Positions 11,931 to 20,860 of a DNA stretch of 64,000 nt are shown here, in pieces (the stretch's first letter is position 1; each line of letters begins with the position of its first letter). Where the stretch lies: assembly GCA_015143295.1 (NCBI GenBank), contig CM026562.1, positions 4,254,639-4,318,638 on the forward strand, given 5' to 3'. This stretch comes from Tetracentron sinense (taxonomy: Eukaryota > Streptophyta > Magnoliopsida > Trochodendrales > Trochodendraceae). The position numbers were made by a program, and so were the translations under genes. The notes under the pieces were generated by a model. It was not told where the DNA came from and ran no database searches. It saw only the letters and a program-made list of their open reading frames with translations.

Positions 11931-11944
11931 GCCTCCTGAGCTAC

Positions 11945-12115
11945 AATCTCCAGAGCATAACACCAGAGCTCGTCCTCAAGTGCATATGTCCAGTGCTTCA
12001 CCAGAGCTCGTCCTCAAGTGCATATGTCCAGTGCCTCACCAGAACTCGTCCTCAAGTGCATATGCCCAGTGCCTCACCAGAGCTCGTCCTCAAGTGCATA
12101 TGCCCAGTGCCCTCA
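11945..12115. repeat. Tandem repeat, ~38-bp unit, 4 copies
   Basis: The unit runs CCAGAGCTCGTCCTCAAGTG then CATATG(T/C)CCAGTGC(T/C)TCA, in four successive near-identical copies. Confidence 0.85.
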
Positions 12116-12134
12116 CGATAAGTATCTCTATACT

Positions 12135-12425
12135 ATTATGTGCCATACACTGTGCTTGTGCCTTATCATGTGCTTGTGCCATATACTGTGCTTGTGCCTT
12201 ATCATGCGCTTGTGCCATATACTATGCTTGTGTCATACACTGTGCTTGTGCCTTATCATGTGCTTGTGCCATACACCGTGCTTGTGCCTCATCATGTGCT
12301 CGTGCCTTATCATGTGCTTGTGCCATATACTGTGCTTGTGCCATACACCGTGCTTGTGCCATATACTGTGCTTGTGCCATATACTGTGCTCGTGCCTTAT
12401 CATGTGTTTGGTGCCTTATACTGAC
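12135..12425. repeat. Minisatellite, 18-bp unit (TGCTTGTGCC-type)
   Basis: Alternating CTTATCATGTGCTTGTGC and CATATACTGTGCTTGTGC units, about 15 in all. The open frames through it (for example 12140-12424) encode only a repeated hexapeptide and are not treated as genes. Confidence 0.85.
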
Positions 12426-13414
12426 TTTATCATCAGAGCTTATTTCAGGGTGCACACCCGCCCCCTCAGACTCATTTACAGGTGGAGTTGTGCTATCATT
12501 CCTCTGCCAGCCAAGCAGCTATAGACGCGTGGCATGTATGGGATTTTTCCCCTTTCAACCAGAATACAACGCAGACAAGTTGCTGGATTGCATTCTGGAA
12601 ATGCAGCAAGGACAGCCAACCCCTTGTGTTGGCCGCCCACTACACTCTTGTTTGTTCCCTTGCCTCATTTTTGTTTTGCTATTATTTCAATAATTTAGGG
12701 GTGACCTCAGACCTAGGCTAGGCTTGCCCAACTCTCTTGTACTCTGAAATGAGCCTACACTACTATTCCAAAATAACCAAAAATATAGAAAACCTTCAAA
12801 AATACAAAAACAATACAAAATACAAAAAGATAAAAAATAATCAACCCCGGCATGCTACCCTGCCCCCAGAACGGGCTAAAACTTAAAGCTCTGAGATGAG
12901 CACATAAACTATCCTTCCATTCTGAAGTGAGTATAAACTACCGATACTCCGAAACGAGTCATAAACTATGCTACTCTGCAATGAGTCAAAAGTACGGTAT
13001 TCTCTCGTGGAAGAACTACACTTGTTCTGATACTGCCTAACCAGGTATGTAGGTAGCCCAATCACGGGTTCAACCCCTAGGATAGTTTTTGCTCTCTAAA
13101 CCGCCTCTTAATTAGCATACTCTAAATCACTTAGGCATTTCTTTTAATTTTGACTTATTTGTCTTACACCTAGGAAGTAGGTAACCGTTGAAAGACGGGA
13201 ATCCCAGGATGCCTAACACCTTCCCGGGGTTTAAATGAATCTCTTATCTAGATCTCTATTTTGACCATAGGCCCTTATCCACTCCAATCTGGATCCTACT
13301 TCCCTCTTAATAAAGTAGGTGGCGACTCCAAAAGCAATGTGAAGGTGTTTAGCGTCGTTCTTCCGTAAGGCGTGGCCTAGAAGGAAATGTGGTAAATTTC
13401 ATGCTCACATCAAG

Positions 13415-14617
13415 CATCCCAAAAGCATATATTATATAATAGATAAATGAACATCTTGATCAAGTTGATCACGATTTCTTTATCTAACTATTCAAGTTGA
13501 ATCACGATTTATTTATTATTTTATTATACTTGATTATGTCTTGGCCTATATTAACATTGACACTTTTTTAGGATTAGATTGGTGGACAATTGGTTTGCTA
13601 GCTCTTCATTCTTTCCCTTTAAGGCGAGACACTGTGATTGCTTGATTGTTTCTACTGCGAATCAGTGTGATTATATATGCTAGCTTGTACATCTCTTGTT
13701 TTTCTTTATTTCATGAGTAACTTATTTAATAAAACAAATATTTACAAGTAAGAATGAGACTTTTTTTCCTTTCTACTAACACATTCTTAGCAAAATATTA
13801 CCCCTATCAACCTAAGGCTCCTTAAAGCACTAAGAAGTAAACTCACTCACTCCTTATCTCAAATATGTGTCATTTGATTCAGTAATTCCAACCTAACACA
13901 TTGATAAAATTGTATGTAATGACTTTCCCTTTGAAAATATTTAATTTGAGAACCAATGCCAAATAAGCAGTTTTTGGCTCATTGGAAGTCCTGCAGCAAA
14001 AGTTTTAGTCAAACCAAATCAAGATAATTAAATTTGGGTAAGCAGAGATGTATACCTTAATTTACACTTACATTATCTTAGATGTATAAACTTTAATTTT
14101 AATATTTTGTGTTATTTTCATGTAGTGAAGGTACATAGGTAAGACTTTGGTTGTTCATTTTTTCTTGATGACCTAGGCATACTTAATAAGTCAATATATA
14201 AGGGACTTAATAGAAAAGATAAATTAAGTTGAAAGATTTTCGAAGTTTGAATGCCTATGACCAATAATGTGTTCAACATGGTGAGCCTTCTTAAATAACA
14301 TTTGTTGGTAACGTAGTATGTAAAATGAGATCATTTATATCCATTGCCTTCATGGGAGTTCTAACACTATCACATCAACCATTAATCGCTCCGCAAAAAA
14401 GAATAGTCAAACACTTTATAAGATGACGTCCAATTAAAATATTGTTTGACCATTCCTCCTTAAGGCTACCAAACTTGTTGCCTTTATTGTTTGAAGTTTT
14501 TTGTAACTTATAATTTGAAGATTAGATGCAAGATCACTTTTAAGACATATCACCATTCCACTCTTATAATTGGTATTTAAGACACAAAGATGCATTCAAA
14601 CCGTTTAAAACCCCAGT
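13415..14617. other. Unassigned AT-rich stretch
   Basis: Target-side sequence right of the 4.4 kb LTR. No ORF, RNA gene or clear element ends were seen. Confidence 0.5.
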
Positions 14618-14635
14618 TCAACTAAAAGTTGCACA

Positions 14636-14800
14636 CACCTCCACCTCTTGCGTGAGTGGTAGGGGTGTGGCCTTCCATGGAGGGAGGTCGGGGGGATCCA
14701 ATCCCCCAAGGGTATAATTTGCAAGAGCTCCAAATGCCCAAGCTAACATCTGACCTACTGACGTAGATAGATAAATGATGCCTACACCCAAGAAAAAAAA
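14636..14800 (+). mobile_element. tRNA-derived SINE, ~165 bp
   Basis: Flanked by a perfect 16-bp duplication AACTAAAAGTTGCACA (14620-14635 and 14801-14816). Near the 5' end TGCGTGAGTGGTA resembles a pol III A box, and GGGGGGATCCAATCCC a B box about 35 bp later. It ends in an A-rich tail AAGAAAAAAAA. Size, boxes, tail and long duplication together support a SINE. Confidence 0.8.
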
Positions 14801-14817
14801 AACTAAAAGTTGCACAA

Positions 14818-14863
14818 CTTAGGTGGGTTATACCTTCCAAAAAAAAAAGCTTAGGTGGGTTAT
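14818..14863. repeat. 14-bp direct duplication flanking an 18-nt A-rich scrap
   Basis: CTTAGGTGGGTTAT occurs at 14818-14831 and 14850-14863, separated only by ACCTTCCAAAAAAAAAAG. This looks like a target-site duplication around a retroposon insertion reduced to its tail. Confidence 0.6.
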
Positions 14864-16490
14864 GTCAAACCATTTGGGTAAGACGAGGAGGGTTTTGGGC
14901 GGGAGATTTAAGGTTTTCAGTCAAATTAATGTGGTCACGGCGATCTCATTGGATTAAGCCTGTCAACCACATTGTCGAATTGATCTTCGGCCCGAGTTTA
15001 TACACATTACTAGTACAAAGTTATAGCATTGATTAAAGACCCAGGCCCATCTAACATTCTTCATGGGCTTATAACTTCTACCGTATGACCAAACCTAGCT
15101 CACCAAGTGGCCCTGAAAGCCCTCGACCTAACAGAGGCATCTTTAAGTTTTTATTTTTGTTACGTCCCAATAATACCATCAATCTAAACCCTACCCGTTT
15201 ATAAATTGATTAAGAAGACAAATAACTCAATAAGGTTACCCTCAATTGAAACTTGCATTCTTAAACGTTTAATATAAATAAATTGATTAATTAATATAAA
15301 GTTTAGATATGAGAAAGTGCTCTACTTGAAATCGTTTTGATGGAGCTCCATATTTAATAGTAAACATGGTGAGACCAAATCCTCGTTGGCAAAGGCCAGA
15401 GAGAACGTCTCTAGCTTTCAACAGGGAATGACACCTATTTGTTTTGAATATTCTTATTCTAAAAATCAGGGTTAGAAGTATAACCCTTAGTCATTAAAGC
15501 TTCTTAATCAGAGTTAAAAGAATGTGTGTTGAGTTGTGTAAAATGGCGCGAAGAACGCCGATCCTAAATCCAAAATGATGGAGCCTTATGATTATGAAGA
15601 TAAATCTTGGCAAAATTGTCACTTTATTACTCAATAATTACTTAGATGCCAACATGTTTATGCTTAAAGAGGATCTCAGCCAAAATGTTTTTAAGCTAAC
15701 GTCCACCTCTTATGTATTTAAACTCTTAAATATGTTTAAGTTGAAATAATATTTTTAAAAGAATATTAATAAATTAACTAAGCTAATATGACCTGACAAA
15801 TTTGGGAATTTGGAGTGCCCAACACAAACTAGGTTGAAAAGCCAAAGTTTGAAGCTGATCACATGTCTAAAAAACTCAGCCACGATTTGTGCAAAGCTAT
15901 TTATTTTAGGGTTGAATTAGATTTTTATTTTTGATATAAGGCTTTATTTATCGAAGGTTAATATTCAGCAAATTGGTGAGCATATCAGCCGCATCACTCA
16001 ACTCGAAACCCAATTCACTCCTAGAGATACACTCTTATGACATGAGCAATGACCATGTGTGGTTCAGTAAGAAGTTGCTAGTCCCTAAAAGACACGAGAT
16101 CATCTCTAGTTGGTGCTGGCAAAGAGACCGTCTGCACCCACTCCCAAAGCGTTATATTTGTCTATTCACACTAATCAAGGTGTTGATTTGCATGCATACA
16201 CCTTGGTAGGTGTATAGTGATACTCTCCTCGCCAGCACCAATCGGAGAAGATCTCAAGTCTACCTAAGAATGAATTTACATGTCTTACCTTTTAAAGAAA
16301 AGATAAAGAGACACTTGTGAGCGAGTTAAGGGTGGTTGATATATCGTGCTCCCAAAGCGTATCAATAGTTCAGTACTGCCCCAACGCCCCTACCAGGGCT
16401 ACCAAATCTATATACTATAAGACTCCTATTTAATCTCAAAACTCCAATTCCTAGAATTTTAGAAGTGCTGATGTGACACCTCTAAAAAGA
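14864..16490. other. Unassigned intergenic stretch
   Basis: No gene supported. The ORF at 15973-16209 has no recognisable domain and no supporting context. Confidence 0.5.
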
Positions 16491-16930
16491 TGGTAATTTT
16501 AGGGGCATCAGATTGTCTTTGGTAGAAGCCAGCAAAATGGTCTCAGGCTTCCACACATCATTTGACATGTGGCGATAAAAAGGGGAGAAGTCATTACATT
16601 TTCTCTCTATGTTTTTGACTTCTCCCCACTTGATATCTCTCCTCCTTTTTATCGTCACATGTCAGATGATGTGTGGTGTAGAACCCCGGCTCTCACAATC
16701 ACTGTTCATGTGAATAGTGCTAATGCACTGTTCTTGTAAAAGGCCTAAAGCCTTATGGTTTTAATTAATGAAATGAAGAAAATGTTTTGGCATTTGAATT
16801 TAATGTTTAATGTATTGTAGCATGTATGGGAGTCTTAGAATTTTATTTTTTTTGATTCATGGGTGTTAAAAACAAAATACAAAATGAGTCTAAGTGAGAA
16901 AAATAGGAAAAACAACAAAAATCAGGAGTC

Positions 16931-17098
16931 ACTCATCGACGAGTGCAAAGGAAGCACTCCCACTCGTCGACGAGTCATCAAAACAGTGAGTTTGGGAAAT
17001 TTCAGAAGTCCTACTCGTCGATGAGTCCTATTTGGTGACCCAAACTTGTCGACAAGTGAACCCACTCGTCGAAGAATGGAACTCACTCGTCAACGAGT
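16931..17098. promoter_or_regulatory. Array of six 14-bp palindromes (ACTCGTCGACGAGT) upstream of a TATA box
   Basis: Copies start at 16931, 16962, 17013, 17044, 17064 and 17085. The consensus is a perfect palindrome. The copy at 17044, ACTTGTCGACAAGT, changes both arms together and stays palindromic. The last copy ends 65 bp before the TATA box. A dimeric-factor binding site is the natural inference; no factor is known from the sequence. Confidence 0.6.
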
Positions 17099-18344
17099 CA
17101 AATGCACAGAAATCGGGAATGGCTAAGCGAGAAGGGTATTTTCAGGTTTTGACAACCCTAACTCTATAAATACCCAAATCTTGAGGGGTTAAGAGTTCTA
17201 ACACTTAGAGAGAAATATTTTGAGAGAACCTAGGGTTCCAAAAGGGGATTTCGTGTGAGACTAAAGGAGGAGCTCGATCCTTACTTCCAAAGCTTCCTCA
17301 AGCTTGGATCTTCTTCCTCGAGCATGGATCTTCATCCTCAAGCTTAAGTTCATGTCCAAGCCATCTCTCAAGTCAAGATTTGGCCTTTGCCAAGTAAGTA
17401 CATCTTACTAGTTGATTTAGTGATGACCTAGATCCTAAACTTAGGTTTTAATCATAAATGTTGAGATTTGGGTATAAGTAGCTCTTATCTTCTAAATTGA
17501 TCATGTTTCCCTAAAATGTATGTGGTATAAAGTATGTTATGGATGTAATATGCTAAGTACCCATGATTCATGCAATGTATGTATATTAATGATACCATAT
17601 GACTATGAATGCATGTTTAAAGGTGTTTTATGAATGTAACAATGCTTTAAATTCCAACATATGATTACTTTGAGTTTTTCTATGATAACATGATGTTCAC
17701 AAAAGCCTTTATGTACAAGCATATATTGCATGACCGAGATTTTCTAAATACAAGTAATTGAAAGTAAACCAAACCATAAGACAAGTGATTACACGAACGA
17801 ATGATAATGTCAAACTTTGGGTTTGTCAAGGATAAGGCATATCCAAGGATATGTCATATCTAGCTTTTAAAAAAGACAAGCAAGACTGATAATACCAAAC
17901 TTTGGGTTGGTCAAGGGTATTAGTGTGCTTTTTTCTATTTCAATAAAGAGTGTTTACACACCCGGTTTCAAGTCGCTTCAAGTATTTCGATGAAGGGTAT
18001 TTACATACCCGGCTTTCAAGTCATTTCAAGGCTACTAATATCTGGCTTCAAGAACAAGACAAGCAAGGCAAGACAAATATGATTCAGACAAGAACAAGAT
18101 AAGGCAAGACAAGACAACATAATTCTCACGTAACAAGTAAATGATATCAACTACAAAAAACAAAAATACGACAAACAAGTTTTGAAAACACAAAAAACTA
18201 ATTTCAAGTATGATCCATGTAATATGCACATGTGATTTAAATGATGATTTCACTTAGGTTTCTTGCATGCACATGAATGCAGTGTTAAAATTTCAAATGT
18301 GTCATAAATTTTTTTATATCACTGTTAGCTAGTAGCTTGTACTC

Positions 18345-18366
18345 GTTGAGTGTCTCAATACTCAGC
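18345..18366 (+). promoter_or_regulatory. Stem-loop before the micro-ORF position (LTR copy 3)
   Basis: GTTGAGT (18345-18351) pairs with ACTCAGC (18360-18366), seven pairs with one G-U. It sits 11 nt before the ATA that replaces the micro-ORF start. Confidence 0.45.
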
Positions 18367-18377
18367 TGTACATTTTG

Positions 18378-18506
18378 ATATCGGCAGGTACATCGTTTGC
18401 TATCTGTGCTCCTGGTCCTTGGATCGATGAGGACTATGGTAAGGTGGAGCCTTTTGTGGAGTCGGCAGTAGAGCCTCGGGTGGAGGCAAAAGACTTAGAT
18501 AATTGA
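18378..18506 (+). pseudogene. Family-1 micro-ORF, LTR copy 3 (ATG changed to ATA)
   Basis: The frame from 18378 reads ISAG where copy 1 has MSAG, then GPWIDEDY, then acidic sequence ending DLDN and a stop at 18504-18506. Open over 42 codons despite loss of the start codon. Confidence 0.4.
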
Positions 18507-18850
18507 CCCTATCAAGATACTACTGAGAGAGAAAGTTCTTTTGTCTTTCGTATTTTGATGGGTGAGCATGTCTATTCTTACGGTTGATATTGTTATTGTA
18601 TAAAACTTGAAATACTGTTCATATATATAAAAGAAATTTTGAGTTAATGTTTCTGCATTGATTCGCTTCCGCACTTTGATTTAAGCTTTCATTATGATTA
18701 TGTTTTGTATATTTTGTAGAATGGTTTGTCAAGATTGATAGTCATGTTTAAATTCTCACCTAACTCTTAGGGACATTTTGGAGCGCGACATGTGGAGTTT
18801 GAGACCATTTTTCAGGCATCTACTAGAGACAATCCGATGCCAATTTTAGG

Positions 18851-19190
18851 GGATTGTGATAAGAGAGATAGAGTGGATGTAGAGATAATGAATCCATTGG
18901 AACAATTTTAAAGAATTGTGATAAGAGAGATAGAAATAATATAAAGATAAATTAATCGGTAAAATGGATTTTAAAAGATTGCGAGATAAATCGAGAGTCT
19001 AAAGATTTATTTATTTATTATTTTTTTAATTCACACCCTTGTATGACACATGTGTCTGCTAGTAATAATAGTAATATTATTATTAGAATTTAAATATGAG
19101 TAAGTAGTTCCGCTTCAAGGAGTTCTTCCTTTACCATGTAAACTGATGGTAGTTTTGTAATAATGGGAGAAATCAAGCTTAAAAAATTGA
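18851..19190. other. Intergenic stretch with a short tandem duplication
   Basis: GATTGTGATAAGAGAGATAG recurs about 65 bp apart (from 18852). Near 19100-19175 a worn piece of the GGAGCTTCC foldback family (see 36731) is visible. No gene. Confidence 0.5.
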
Positions 19191-19393
19191 CACCTTTTTC
19201 CCGTAATTACAGAAATGCTACTAGCTTTGACTGAAATGAGGAGCTCGTTAAACTCTTTGAAGCAGAGCTCTGTCTCACATTTAAACTCTTATTTTATTTT
19301 TTATTTTTTTAATGGAACCAATCACCAAATATCTATTCACCTCTTAGTCTTTCTCTGCACTTCTCTTCTCGTCTTTCAGTCTTTGCTATCTGT

Positions 19394-20398
19394 GTAAGCT
19401 CTTTAAGCTCAGATGGCAGATATTAATCTCTTCAAATCTCTATGTTTTCACTAGATTTCTTTTATATTTAGTTGTTTTCTGATCTGGGTTCTTATTAGTT
19501 TTTCCTTAGATCAGAGTTTTCTCTGCTTCTTTCCTTTACTGTTAAAACCATTAACAGAAAAACCCTTTGGTTGTTCTGGGTTTGGGAGTTTCTGTGCTTA
19601 CTATAACAGATTCAGGTGTATGGATTTCATGTGGGAGATGCAGAGGATGGTCGTTTCATATGAGGTCAGTTTCATTTCTTAGTTCTTACTCTTTATTTTT
19701 CCTCTTATATTTATGTGGGTTTTTCTCTGTAAGTGTCAAAGTGAAGGTAACATAAATTGTAGCTTGTTTCATTGATAAAATGGATTTTCTGTTTTGTTAT
19801 TGATTTCAATTACTTGGGGTTTTGGTAGATTGTATTTTGTTTTCAAAGACGAATTTTTGGGTTGTGATTCTTAAGTTTTCCTGGTTTGTATCTTCTTTTC
19901 CCCTTTTTGAATCATGTATGATATCAAATCTTATTTGCTGGAAATTAGTCTTTGACGCCATGCTTTCCAGTAAGGTAGCATAGATTCAAACCAGGAAAAC
20001 TCTGATCTCATAACTCGTGAGAGATTGCCATTCTATTCTAAATGTTGTCAGTAAGGTACCATAGATTTGCATCTTATGGTGGCAAAATGATTTCTTTGTT
20101 GTTTTGTAGCTTGTTCATTTTCTTGATGGGTTTTGGTGATCAAATCGGAGGATATTGTAGTACTCCTTGGTGTCAGATTCCTGGCTGATTCCCCCCCCAC
20201 CCCCCCAACCTTATTTTTCTCTTTGATATTATCATATAATAAGAGAGATTTTTATCTGGCTTTCTTTTAGTCTTTTTGGTCTTGGAAAATGGTGTATTTT
20301 GTATTCTGGTTATCATATAATCGTTGTTACTTCGTGTTGTTGGAATAAAAACAGTTGTGTATTTTGATTTACTCCTTAAGATCTATCTGTCTTTGCAG
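19394..20398 (+). other. Probable 5'-UTR intron of the AT-hook gene
   Basis: A donor GTAAGC at 19394 follows a CT-rich, UTR-like stretch (about 19320-19393). The acceptor CTGTCTTTGCAG ends at 20398, 45 bp before the ATG. The interval is T-rich, as plant introns are. Alternative donors inside cannot be excluded without transcripts. Confidence 0.45.
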
Positions 20399-20443
20399 AA
20401 ATCTTTAATCATTTGAGTTTTTCTTTCGCGGGGTTTTGGAATT

Positions 20444-20860
20444 ATGGGTAGAGGTAGAGGAAAGGGGAAGAAGTTGACTGTTGCTACCAGTCATGAAGAT
20501 CCTGGGAGCGGTGGGGAAGAAACACTGCCTGCATATAAGAGAAGGGGAAGGCCACAGAAACCACTGAAGGATGAGATTGACGAAGAAGAGGCTGAGAAGA
20601 TGGAAGAGGAAGATGGTGAGAATCCAAAAACTGCTATCTCAAGCAAAGAGGTTAAAGGTCCGGCTGCAATTGAGAACGGAAAGAAGAGGAAGAGGCACTC
20701 ACGGCTCAAAGAAAATCCTGATTCAGTCAAAGAGGAGAACGGCACTGGCACCCGATCCAGCACCGTAGATTCAATCAAGTCCAATGGATTCCGACAGAAT
20801 GGGAGCAGGCGAAAGAGCAAGCCTCGGCGTGCCGCTGAAGCCGGTGTTGAGTGCAAATGA
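20444..20860 (+). CDS. Small nuclear AT-hook-like protein, 138 aa
   Basis: A single uninterrupted exon. I do not recognise a named gene; it looks like one of the small conserved plant proteins of unknown function. Visible in order: a Gly/Arg/Lys-rich N-terminus (MGRGRGKGKK), an AT-hook-like core KRRGRPQKP at residues 32-40 (RGRP is the minor-groove-binding centre), a strongly acidic stretch at 43-59, a nuclear-localisation-like KKRKR at 80-84, and a basic SRRKSKPRR at 121-129. No membrane segment or signal peptide. Binding to AT-rich DNA in the nucleus is inferred from the AT hook. The ATG is preceded by a stop-rich leader and the first Met gives the full conserved-looking N-terminus. The 3' UTR follows from 20861. 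The composition is compatible with a genuine host gene, since it is not repetitive. Confidence 0.75.
   Translation: MGRGRGKGKKLTVATSHEDPGSGGEETLPAYKRRGRPQKPLKDEIDEEEAEKMEEEDGENPKTAISSKEVKGPAAIENGKKRKRHSRLKENPDSVKEENGTGTRSSTVDSIKSNGFRQNGSRRKSKPRRAAEAGVECK

Larger units (their letters stand above)
8969..13409 (+). mobile_element. Solo LTR, 4,441 bp, with internal minisatellites
   Basis: It starts TGTAAGCACCCC and ends CATGCTCACA, flanked by a perfect 5-bp duplication TCAAG (8964-8968 and 13410-13414). No second LTR or coding interior follows. AATAAA at 13309-13314 is followed by GGTGGCGACTCC, a motif I associate with long plant Ty3/gypsy LTRs (inference). Inside are a CT-rich start, AGCTCAA repeats (9040-9240), a GA-rich tract and three minisatellite blocks. 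Long ORFs across the minisatellites are repeat artefacts. Confidence 0.75.
16677..18790 (+). mobile_element. Solo LTR, family 1 (copy 3), 2,114 bp
   Basis: It starts TGTAGAACCCCGG and ends TTTTGGAGCGCGACA, with a perfect 5-bp duplication TGTGG (16672-16676 and 18791-18795). It contains a six-copy palindrome array (16931-17098), the TATA box CTATAAATA (17163-17171), repetitive CAAACTTTGGGTT units near 17810-17920, a stem-loop (18345-18366) and a start-less form of the micro-ORF. No second LTR is present. Confidence 0.85.
16504..18841. mobile_element. Mutator-like MITE (~219 bp) split by a solo LTR
   Basis: Left arm 16504-16676 and right arm 18796-18841 have inverted ends (GGCATC(A/G)GATTGTCT...) matching over roughly 45 bp. 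The perfect 9-bp duplication AATTTTAGG lies at 16495-16503 and 18842-18850. Related to the MITEs at 5411 and 54992. Removing the LTR and one copy of its TGTGG duplication restores a continuous foldback, which dates the LTR as younger. Confidence 0.8.

Noticed and set aside
11178-12693. Several long overlapping ORFs (up to 254 aa)
   Set aside because: They are products of minisatellite periodicity, open in multiple frames, Cys/Ala or Val/Pro repeats only, inside a solo LTR.
20491-20856. 121-aa minus-strand ORF opposite the AT-hook gene
   Set aside because: Shadow of the plus-strand coding region; Ser/Leu/Phe-rich complement of Lys/Glu codons.
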